A stretch of DNA of 34,506 bases from a virus, in IMG/VR virus record IMGVR_UViG_3300018005_000033, positions 1 through 34,506 of that record. One strand, given 5' to 3'. Position numbers and translations under genes: made by a program. This document shows positions 28,523-34,506 of the stretch, piece by piece; the first letter of the stretch is position 1; each line of letters begins with the position of its first letter. The notes below the pieces were generated by a model that saw only the letters and a list, made by a program, of their open reading frames with translations, was not told the origin of the DNA and made no database searches.

Positions 28523-29979
28523 TGAGCCTGACCTGGTCGATTAAAGTGAACTGGTCGGGAGACGGCTCGACGATGGTGGAAGAAGCCAGCCGGGCGATCG
28601 GCATGCACGTCAAACGCGGGCGGGACGAGTACCTGCGCGTGGACGGGGACGGGAACGCCATCGGCTACGAACGCGTCCAGCCGGGGACCTGCAGCGTGGT
28701 GATGCTCAACACCGACGGGCGTTTCGACCCGTACAACACCTCCAGCCCGCTGTATCCCTATATCCTGCCCGGGCGCAAGGCCGTGGTCACGGTGACCGAC
28801 AACAGCACCGCAACCACCTACCCGGTGATCGTCGGGCGGCTCGTGATACCGCGCCCGACCAGCGGCGACCTGTCGACCTGCACCCTTGAAATCGTCGACG
28901 CTTTGGACCTCCTGGAAAAACAAGATATCCAGTATGCGGTCACGGCAGGCTCGAATCTTAAAGATTTAATTGTCCTAGTTTGCAACATGGCCGGTATTCC
29001 GTGGCATGTCACTGACGTGGCCACAGATAAGTTGGCTTACTGGTGGGCGGACCGCAAGGCTGCGCAGGAGATCGCCGACCTGGTGGACTCCAGCCTGGGA
29101 TGGTTCTTCATGTCGGCGTCCGATTACGCGACATTCTACGATCGTTACCACGTCTTTACATCCCTGGCGACCATCACCCAGGACAGGATCGGCAAAGAGA
29201 TCCTGCTGCCTCAGCCGTGGGACGCCGTGCGCAACCGCGTGGTGGTGGTGGCACACCCACTCACGCTCGGCCCGGACGGCAGTGAACTGTGGCGCCTGTC
29301 CGATACCCCCACGATCGGCGCCGGAGAGACCAAGACCTACCTGGCGACCTATGCCTATAGCAGCTTCCCGGCGGCAGCCTACCCGGTCATCACCCCGGTC
29401 GGAGAGACCGACGTCACCGTGAACACCGCCGCGAACGGGTCCGGCACCGACCTGACGGGCTCCTGCACGATCGGGCTGACCGATTACGGGTCGCAAGGCC
29501 TGTTAGCGATCACCAACGGCAGCGCCAGCCCAGGCGTCATCACCCTGGCGAAGATACGCGGCACGCCGCTGTATTCCCCGAGCAGCGTGGCCGTCCAGAA
29601 GGATAACACCGCCAGCCAGAGCCTGTACCAGGTGCGGCAACTGACCATCGACAGCCGCTGGCAGGAGAACGCCTACAAGGCCGAAGACCAGGCCAACTGG
29701 CTGAAGAACTTCCTGGGCAACCCGCTGGCATTCCCGCAGATCACGGTCGAGAGCCGGCCGGGGGTCCAGTTCGCCCCGGACCTGTTCGCCCAAGTGCCGC
29801 TCTCGTTGAGCCAGTTGGGCATCAGCGGGAACTACCTGGTCAGCTCGATCGAGCACCAGTGGTTGAGCGAAAACGGGCAGGCGGTACTGACCAAATTCGG
29901 AATGGAGCCGGCCCCGGACCTGAGCGGGTACTGGCGCTTCACGACCCAGATCGGCGTGACGAGCAAGTTCGCCATGTAG
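28522..29979 (+). CDS. Baseplate / tail hub protein
   Basis: 485 aa. LTWSIKVNWSGDGSTMVEEA, then GTCSVVMLNTDGRFDPYNT and LYPYILPGRKAVVTVT form a beta domain with a distinctive NTDGRFDPYNTSSPL loop, common in minor tail proteins. The centre (about 150-215) is helical and the C-terminal half beta-rich. Position directly after the tape measure suggests the hub to which fibres attach. No lytic motif is seen. Confidence 0.65.
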   Translation: MSLTWSIKVNWSGDGSTMVEEASRAIGMHVKRGRDEYLRVDGDGNAIGYERVQPGTCSVVMLNTDGRFDPYNTSSPLYPYILPGRKAVVTVTDNSTATTYPVIVGRLVIPRPTSGDLSTCTLEIVDALDLLEKQDIQYAVTAGSNLKDLIVLVCNMAGIPWHVTDVATDKLAYWWADRKAAQEIADLVDSSLGWFFMSASDYATFYDRYHVFTSLATITQDRIGKEILLPQPWDAVRNRVVVVAHPLTLGPDGSELWRLSDTPTIGAGETKTYLATYAYSSFPAAAYPVITPVGETDVTVNTAANGSGTDLTGSCTIGLTDYGSQGLLAITNGSASPGVITLAKIRGTPLYSPSSVAVQKDNTASQSLYQVRQLTIDSRWQENAYKAEDQANWLKNFLGNPLAFPQITVESRPGVQFAPDLFAQVPLSLSQLGISGNYLVSSIEHQWLSENGQAVLTKFGMEPAPDLSGYWRFTTQIGVTSKFAM

Positions 29980-29988
29980 GAGTGAAAG

Positions 29989-30528
29989 ATGATCGACAAA
30001 ATCTACGATGCAACCGACAAGGCCCTGGAAGAGCACGTGCTGCTGGGTTTCCCATATACCGACCTGCGCGGGCGGATCCTGTTCCACTCGACCAGGCTGG
30101 GCTGCCAGTGGACCGGCGCCGTGGCAGGAACCCCGGTGGAAGCCTGTGTGGACGCCGGGCGCTGGCTGGCGAAATGCGACGGCTGCGGCGGGATGGAATA
30201 CGTGACCCCGAGCGATCCGATCTTCTTCTGCCACAGCTGCGGGAACCTGGCGAACAAACGGGCGGCCCGGCCGGTGATTTTCCCCCCGGATGAGGAACGC
30301 AAGACCATCGAAACGGCGCTGCTGAAGCGGGGAGTCACGCCGGGGCTGGCGATCGGGCCGATCGACCAGACGCGGCTGTCCACGCCGGACGTGCCCGGCT
30401 TGCTGCGCTCCTGGCAGCCCGGAGAGAACGCCGACGAACTCCAGGCGCAGACCAGCAGCCTGACCGCCGCCCATCAAACCGCCCAACCCGCCCCGGTCCA
30501 ACCGGCCGGTGAAGAGGTGACCCCATGA
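29989..30528 (+). CDS. Zinc-ribbon tail-region protein
   Basis: 179 aa. KCDGCGGMEY and FCHSCGNLAN are paired CxxC motifs about 25 residues apart (near 62 and 84), a zinc ribbon. The last 50 residues are low complexity (Ala, Gln, Pro, Thr). A zinc ribbon inside a tail operon is unusual; it may be a small baseplate or assembly factor. It overlaps the fibre gene by 4 bp. Confidence 0.5.
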   Translation: MIDKIYDATDKALEEHVLLGFPYTDLRGRILFHSTRLGCQWTGAVAGTPVEACVDAGRWLAKCDGCGGMEYVTPSDPIFFCHSCGNLANKRAARPVIFPPDEERKTIETALLKRGVTPGLAIGPIDQTRLSTPDVPGLLRSWQPGENADELQAQTSSLTAAHQTAQPAPVQPAGEEVTP

Positions 30529-31610
30529 CCTACGTAGCTCAAGCGCACGTCGCCTTTGGCGACATGTGGACGGCAGCCAGCGAGAACCAGTCGCTGGATA
30601 ATGACGCCTACCTGAAGAGCCAGACCGACCTGCTGTATGTGCCGTTCTACAACAACGACGCCGCCACCGTCAACGTGGGCGACCCGATGATCCTGGACGC
30701 GAGCTATACCAGCGGGCTGGGACTGAAGATGGCAACCGTTGCCAATGACATGCGCGCATTCGGAGTGGTGGTGGGGGCATCCGTGAACTCCCATGCGAGC
30801 GGGATCGTGGCAATCGGCGGGACCATCCAGAGCATCAATGTGACCGGAGCGGTGGTCTTCGGGCATTCCCTGACAACCTCTGCGACGGCGCACTATGCCC
30901 AGGACAGCGGAGGAGGGGGCTGGGCGCCGGGTGTGATCGGCTTCGCCCTGGCAGCGCAGGCCAGTGGAACCGGGACGATCAATGCACTGATCAAACCGTA
31001 TCCGCTGTTTTATACGGCAGCGCAGGTGATCACTCAGAAATACTCGGCGGTGGATGTGGCCGCCGCCGGCGGGACAATTATTACCAATGTGGTGAACGTG
31101 ACCCCGAACCAGTTGTTACTTTTCTTCGGTTACAACGCCAATACCTTTACTGTCCCGTTGTGGAACGCATTGACCCCCACCCAGGTGCAGGCTGCTTCGG
31201 CGACCGTGTCTTATATCGGATACCTTCTCGGATCTGGTGCAGCGACGGCCAACTGGACTGGCAACTGGTACAACAACACAGCTGGCGCAGTGGCTCTTGC
31301 CTTGAATGGTATCAATCAAAGCACTGCATTTGGCACTTGGGCCAATCAAAATGGTACGACCGGCACAGCCGTCAATATCACGGTGACCTGCAACCCTGGC
31401 GATCTGGTCATCTGTGCTCTGTGTGCGAGAGGAACTTCTCTTACATTTTCTGGTCGCAACCAAACGCTGGTGATTACGCAACTTGGAACTGGCAATGCAG
31501 TGGATGTTCAAAGCGCGGTTGCAACTGGCAACTCGGTGAATTTTACCTGGACGATCGGCGGCACACCCAGCCACTGGAGCGCAGATGGCGTGGCGATCAA
31601 GTCAGCATAG
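30525..31610 (+). CDS. Tail fibre / receptor-binding protein (candidate)
   Basis: 361 aa. Residues 1-165 (VAQAHVAFGDMWTAASENQS, then NVGDPMILDASYTSGLGL) look like a virion attachment domain rich in Gly, Ala and Thr. From about residue 185 composition changes to Asn/Thr-rich beta structure (ANWTGNWYNNTAGAVALALN), and the DNA becomes less GC-rich near 31080. That break suggests exchange of the receptor-binding half. It is the last virion gene before lysis. Confidence 0.6.
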   Translation: MTYVAQAHVAFGDMWTAASENQSLDNDAYLKSQTDLLYVPFYNNDAATVNVGDPMILDASYTSGLGLKMATVANDMRAFGVVVGASVNSHASGIVAIGGTIQSINVTGAVVFGHSLTTSATAHYAQDSGGGGWAPGVIGFALAAQASGTGTINALIKPYPLFYTAAQVITQKYSAVDVAAAGGTIITNVVNVTPNQLLLFFGYNANTFTVPLWNALTPTQVQAASATVSYIGYLLGSGAATANWTGNWYNNTAGAVALALNGINQSTAFGTWANQNGTTGTAVNITVTCNPGDLVICALCARGTSLTFSGRNQTLVITQLGTGNAVDVQSAVATGNSVNFTWTIGGTPSHWSADGVAIKSA

Positions 31611-31621
31611 GAGATAAGAGA

Positions 31622-32491
31622 ATGAATAGAGCGGTAGGCTTTGACGTCAGCAAATGGGAAGGCCTGGTCAATTATAAGCAATCAGTGGCGAACGGCGCCA
31701 GTTTCGTCTTTGTCAAGGCCAGCGAGTACGTGGCCGATCCTATGTTTGCCACGAACTGGAAAAATGCAAAAGCAGCCGGTCTGCTGCGGGGAGCATTCCA
31801 CTTCCTGGATTGGAACTGGAGCGAGATAGGGCAGGCTGAGCTATTTTTGAAGACTGTCGGCACAGATATTGGAGAACTTCCCCTGGTGCTCGACCTGGAA
31901 GTGCTTCCGCTGGTCGGGATGACGGCTGCCGTGGTGGCTGGGAAAGCCTGGAATTTCCTGACCTACGTGGAGAAGATGACCGGACACGTGCCGATGCTAT
32001 ATGTCGGCTATTACTATTGGAACGACTGGGGGAGCAACAACCTTGGCTGGACGCACTTTCCGCTCTGGTTGCCGTGGTATGCCTGGGAAATATTCGTCAA
32101 GACACCCAAGCCGTGGACACACTGGAACTTTTGGCAGCCCAGCGCCAAGTGGAACGGTCCGGCCTTCGGGTGTCAGAGCTTGAGCGTGGACGGCAACTAT
32201 TTCAACGGCAGTGTGGACGACCTGAAGAAGTTCACCTCCGGAATGCCATTGCCTGCGCCGACACCAACACCGGCGCCGGTCCCACAGGCGAATACCTATC
32301 GAATAAATGCCGGCGTCAATCCAAACGTCCACTCCGGATCGGGGGGCGGGCCGGTGATCGGCTATCTTCTGTCAGGCACCCTCGTTGTTGTGGACGATCT
32401 CACATCCGAGCAGTGGTATGCCCATTTCCTGCCAGTAGCAGGTTATCCAGCAGGCGGCTGGACTTACAAGCCGTATCTCACGAAAGTATAG
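31622..32491 (+). CDS. GH25 endolysin (lysozyme) with C-terminal SH3-like domain
   Basis: 289 aa from ATG 31622, with GGAG upstream. The GH25 fold is shown by GFDVSKWEG (Asp8), GAFHFLDW and the catalytic DxE of PLVLDLEVLP (Asp91, Glu93). A Pro/Thr/Ala linker (PAPTPTPAPVPQ) leads to a 60-residue SH3-like wall-binding domain (HSGSGGGPVIGYLLSG, then GGWTYKPYLTKV). It cleaves the glycan chain of peptidoglycan. There is no signal peptide, so it needs a holin. Confidence 0.9.
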   Translation: MNRAVGFDVSKWEGLVNYKQSVANGASFVFVKASEYVADPMFATNWKNAKAAGLLRGAFHFLDWNWSEIGQAELFLKTVGTDIGELPLVLDLEVLPLVGMTAAVVAGKAWNFLTYVEKMTGHVPMLYVGYYYWNDWGSNNLGWTHFPLWLPWYAWEIFVKTPKPWTHWNFWQPSAKWNGPAFGCQSLSVDGNYFNGSVDDLKKFTSGMPLPAPTPTPAPVPQANTYRINAGVNPNVHSGSGGGPVIGYLLSGTLVVVDDLTSEQWYAHFLPVAGYPAGGWTYKPYLTKV

Positions 32492-32500
32492 GAGCTTTAC

Positions 32501-32827
32501 ATGGATGTAATCTCATGGAACCTTTTGCTGCAGATCCCACTGGCGGGAGTGGTCGTCCTGGTGGTCGTCCTGTTCCTGCGGCACCTGAAGGAGATAACCA
32601 CCGCTTTCATGGCAGCACAAGCGAAACAGGCTGACGCGTCTGCCATAGCGCAGAAGGAACAGATCGTCCTGTTCATGGGAGCCATCAAGGAGCAGCGCGA
32701 AGAAAACCTACAGTCCCTGTCTGAACTCTCGAAGAACTTAGGGGACCTCAGCAAAATGATCACGTCCCGGCTGAATAAGATGGCGACCGCAAAGGCAGTG
32801 CATCAAGCAAAACAAAAAGGTGATTAA
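32501..32827 (+). CDS. Small membrane protein with coiled coil (possible holin partner)
   Basis: 108 aa. One N-terminal helix (IPLAGVVVLVVVLFLRHL) followed by a long charged coiled coil (EQREENLQSLSELSKNLGDL). Good GGAG start. Located between lysin and holin candidate, it may be an accessory holin, an antiholin or a membrane organiser. No family certain. Confidence 0.55.
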   Translation: MDVISWNLLLQIPLAGVVVLVVVLFLRHLKEITTAFMAAQAKQADASAIAQKEQIVLFMGAIKEQREENLQSLSELSKNLGDLSKMITSRLNKMATAKAVHQAKQKGD

Positions 32828-32869
32828 CCGGTGAAAATGCCAGCAAAACCCGCTGGTATCTTCGACCGG
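32828..32869 (+). promoter_or_regulatory. Leader hairpin before holin gene
   Basis: A near-perfect 16-bp stem: CCGGT-GAA-A-ATGCCAGC on the left, GCTGGTAT-C-TTC-G-ACCGG on the right, loop AAAACCC. It is followed by AAAGGAG and the start at 32889. There is no U-tract. It may delay or tune holin translation, or stabilise the lysis message. Confidence 0.6.
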
Positions 32870-32888
32870 ATCTAGAAAGGAGATTCCG

Positions 32889-33332
32889 ATGACAGTCGCT
32901 CTAACGTCCACACAAATCTTGATCGTCGGGCTGGTGGCCATGTTCCTGACATGGTTCCTGGCGCTGGTGATCGAGAAGTTCATCCCCTGGTTCCTGGCGG
33001 TAACCAAGATCAAACCCGGGGTGACCATCGATCTGGGAAGGTTCGTCAAAACCCTGCTGGTGGGGCTCAGCGCCTTCCTGCTGGCCTGGTGGTGGTATCC
33101 GGCGGTGCTGCCTGCCCTGCCGGTGTGGGTGCCGCCCTTCGGCAACGAATTCAACCAGTTTGTGGTCTGGGTCCCGCTATTCCTGGCGTCACTTACGCCT
33201 TACGTCGGGGCGGCCATGACCATCTACAACCTAATTCTTGGATACCTGCTGGACCCGGACAAGCGCAAGCAGATCCTGCTGGCACTGATGAAGCTGTTCT
33301 CGCCGGGCGGCGCGAATTTGCCACCTCAATAA
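32889..33332 (+). CDS. Holin-like membrane protein
   Basis: 147 aa with at least three hydrophobic segments: ILIVGLVAMFLTWFLALVIE, KTLLVGLSAFLLAWWW and VWVPLFLASLTPYVGAAMTI. The C-terminus is polar and basic (DPDKRKQILLALMKLF). Position directly after the lysin region fits a holin that permeabilises the membrane. Longer than the smallest holins; no family named. Confidence 0.6.
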   Translation: MTVALTSTQILIVGLVAMFLTWFLALVIEKFIPWFLAVTKIKPGVTIDLGRFVKTLLVGLSAFLLAWWWYPAVLPALPVWVPPFGNEFNQFVVWVPLFLASLTPYVGAAMTIYNLILGYLLDPDKRKQILLALMKLFSPGGANLPPQ

Positions 33333-33355
33333 CAGCCCTAGACCCGGAGGCGTAA

Positions 33356-34123
33356 ATGGATGAAATAACTTTTAGACCAGGCTGGCTCAAGGATAAGCCG
33401 GATCCACGGGACGTTTCATTTGCCCCGCCGCCGGAAGTGATCGCAGCCAAGCGAGATGAAGTGGACCTGCGCGCCAAATGCCCGCCGATCTACGACCAAA
33501 AACGCCTGGGATACTGCTTTTCCTTTGCAACGCTCAGCGTGGTGGAGTTCGACCGGATGGCCCAAGGCCTGCCGGACTTCCAGTCTTCCGCCCTGTTCCT
33601 GGGATACAACGTGCACGTGATGGAGCACACCGTGGGCGAGGACGCCGGCGGATCCATCCGCGATTCGATCAAGTCCCTGGCACGAATGGGAGACTGCCAG
33701 TCTGCCCAGTGGCCGTACGATGTCGAGAAGTATTCGATCAAACCCCCGAAGAGATGCTACCGGAGCGCCCTGAAATACAAGATCGTGGCTTATCACCGCA
33801 TCGGCAACGATCGTATCAATCCGATCGACCTGATGGAAGCCTGCCTGTCCCTCGGGAAGATCATCGTCTTCGGGATCAAGGTCTTCCCCAGTTTCCCCAT
33901 GAAGACGAAAACAGGCGCCATTCCCATGCCCCAGCCAGGCGAGATGGATGAAGGCGGTCACGCCATCAACCTGGTGGGTTATAAGCACAGCGCCAAGTTT
34001 GGAAGAATTCGCAACGAGTGGAACACCACCTGGGGCGACGCCGGCTACGGAACCATCCCTTACGACTATCTAGAAGATCCGGCGCTGTCCAGCGACTTCT
34101 GGACGATCACGCTCACCAAGTGA
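33356..34123 (+). CDS. Papain-like (C1) cysteine peptidase
   Basis: 255 aa. The catalytic set is complete: Gln48 and Cys54 in YDQKRLGYCFSFA, His202 in EGGHAINLVGY and Asn220 in RIRNEWNTTWGDAGYG. The N-terminal DKPDPRDVSF leader is usual for bacterial C1 peptidases of this type. No signal peptide is evident. It is the last gene of the lysis operon, 23 nt behind the holin-like gene, with a good GGAGG and a strong terminator after it. Possible roles are release through a protein surface layer, capsid or host-protein cleavage, or a lysogen-borne cargo function; none can be chosen from sequence. Confidence 0.82.
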   Translation: MDEITFRPGWLKDKPDPRDVSFAPPPEVIAAKRDEVDLRAKCPPIYDQKRLGYCFSFATLSVVEFDRMAQGLPDFQSSALFLGYNVHVMEHTVGEDAGGSIRDSIKSLARMGDCQSAQWPYDVEKYSIKPPKRCYRSALKYKIVAYHRIGNDRINPIDLMEACLSLGKIIVFGIKVFPSFPMKTKTGAIPMPQPGEMDEGGHAINLVGYKHSAKFGRIRNEWNTTWGDAGYGTIPYDYLEDPALSSDFWTITLTK

Positions 34124-34140
34124 AGGAATCCAATCCAATA

Positions 34141-34174
34141 AAAAAAGGATCTTCCGGTTGGAGGATCCTTTTTT
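34141..34174. terminator. Strong bidirectional intrinsic terminator
   Basis: AAAAAAGGATCTTCC (34141-34155) pairs along 15 positions, one of them G-U, with GGAGGATCCTTTTTT (34160-34174), loop GGTT. A-tract and T-tract flank the stem symmetrically, so it should stop transcription both from the late operon and from minus-strand transcripts entering from the host side. Confidence 0.92.
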
Positions 34175-34188
34175 ATGGCCATATCGTA

Positions 34189-34217
34189 TTGACAATCATC
34201 TATATGACAATTATAAT
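34189..34217 (+). promoter_or_regulatory. Perfect consensus sigma70 promoter
   Basis: TTGACA (34189-34194), a 17-bp spacer and TATAAT (34212-34217): every consensus base is present. It is the best promoter in the window, lies just past the late terminator, points out of the prophage towards attR, and has no palindromic operator like those at 2522-2601 next to it. Confidence 0.9.
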
Positions 34218-34223
34218 AGGTTC

Positions 34224-34356
34224 GTTCAGGCGCCCGGTGCGAGTTGACTGCCTCTAACATCGGAAACATGCCTGGACCGAAAGGCAGGGCGAAGGTCGTA
34301 TGAGACCGAAATCGCCAAGGTGATCGGCCGGTGAGGAACCGGCCGGTCGGCGTTTT
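34224..34356 (+). ncRNA. Candidate structured small RNA
   Basis: About 130 nt from the predicted start to a GC-rich stem followed by TTTT. No plausible reading frame with a ribosome site is seen. Pairings: CTGCCT (34248-34253) with AGGCAG (34282-34287), enclosing TCGG/CCGA; a possible pseudoknot of TCAGGC (34226-34231) with GCCTGG in that inner loop (34270-34275); GGCGA (34288-34292) with TCGCC (34312-34316) enclosing GGTC/GACC; and a terminal 11-bp stem GATCGGCCGGT (34322-34332) with ACCGGCCGGTC (34338-34348). I cannot assign it to a known RNA class. Confidence 0.65.
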
Positions 34357-34505
34357 GGGGGTAAAGAGCGTGACGAGGACATGAACATTATTTCTATATT
34401 CAATCCGATCAGGATAAGGAAGGCAGTCTTACCGGGAGCGCCCCAAACCGGGGCATAATTTGTAAAGTGAAAGACCAGGCCGTTCCAGATCTCATTAAAC
34501 CAGTC
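34254..34505 (-). pseudogene. 5' part of interrupted host membrane-protein gene
   Basis: On the minus strand the frame entering from the window end is open (DWFNEIWNGLVFHFTNYAPV, then GAPGKTAFLILIGLNIEIMF) until it crosses the att region at 34388-34379. It then runs about 40 codons into prophage DNA, antisense to the small RNA, before a stop at 34256-34254. Host-derived sequence ends near 34383. It is the upstream half of the frame whose downstream half is at 117-1. Confidence 0.68.
34379..34388. other. attR candidate
   Basis: It contains acatga (34379-34384) and gaacat (34383-34388), both shared with the left end. Removing the DNA between either pair restores one continuous hydrophobic frame. 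It lies 22 bp beyond the end of the candidate small RNA. Confidence 0.65.
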
Positions 34506-34506
34506 C

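Noticed and set aside
30525-31610. Diversity-generating retroelement acting on the fibre gene
   Set aside because: No reverse transcriptase gene and no template/variable repeat pair is visible in the window.
31160-31621. Upstream in-frame extension of the endolysin
   Set aside because: The frame is open back to 31160, but its translation there is a shadow of the fibre gene; the GH25 domain begins at the ATG at 31622, which has a proper ribosome site.
34224-34356. HDV-like ribozyme for the right-end RNA
   Set aside because: A pseudoknot is possible, but the order of the paired strands differs from the nested double pseudoknot of HDV ribozymes, and the required active-site segments are not seen.

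Overview
The window is essentially one complete integrated temperate siphophage (prophage) with a short piece of host gene at each end. On the minus strand, both ends carry open, stop-free, hydrophobic reading frames. They join in frame if the roughly 34 kb between them is removed, so a large serine integrase appears to have inserted the element into a host membrane-protein gene. The host is a bacterium with moderately high GC DNA, strong Shine-Dalgarno sites and sigma70-type promoters. A GH25 endolysin implies a peptidoglycan wall. Several families here (P27-type terminase, portal-MuF fusion, P22-like coat) resemble those of environmental Chloroflexota or Bacillota prophages, but the window does not settle the phylum.

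Layout. (1) 1-2488, minus strand: lysogeny operon of repressor, two small membrane proteins and serine integrase, ending next to attL. (2) 2519-2601: divergent promoters with 15-bp operators. (3) 2620-10651, plus strand: early region with small DNA-binding proteins, a run of very small membrane proteins, a secreted transglutaminase-like protein, a 390-nt noncoding stretch holding a tRNA-like fold and strong hairpins, a ParB-like protein and many small zinc-binding or unknown proteins. No helicase, primase or polymerase is visible, so replication must lean on the host. (4) 10651-14070: two HNH endonucleases and the small and large terminase. (5) 14079-15573: an AT-richer block of small accessory genes. 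(6) 15595-15755: a promoter and a structured leader with an attenuator-like hairpin. (7) 15765-26668: head and tail genes (portal-MuF fusion, prohead protease, separate scaffold, P22-like coat, connectors, two tandem major tail proteins, tail chaperone with a -1 frameshift). (8) 26867-31610: tape measure, baseplate and fibre. (9) 31622-34123: GH25 lysin, two membrane (holin-type) proteins and a papain-like cysteine peptidase, closed by a strong bidirectional terminator. (10) 34189-34388: a perfect consensus promoter driving a short structured RNA that ends beside attR.

How it works together. The repressor holds the rightward promoter off and expresses the integrase operon. On induction the rightward operons run through early, packaging, head, tail and lysis genes. 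Two features stand out. One is a repeated double-hairpin RNA element, with compensatory base changes, placed two bases upstream of the Shine-Dalgarno of four genes, including both tail-tube genes and the tail chaperone. The other is the independently promoted structured RNA at the right end. Neither matches an RNA class I can name.
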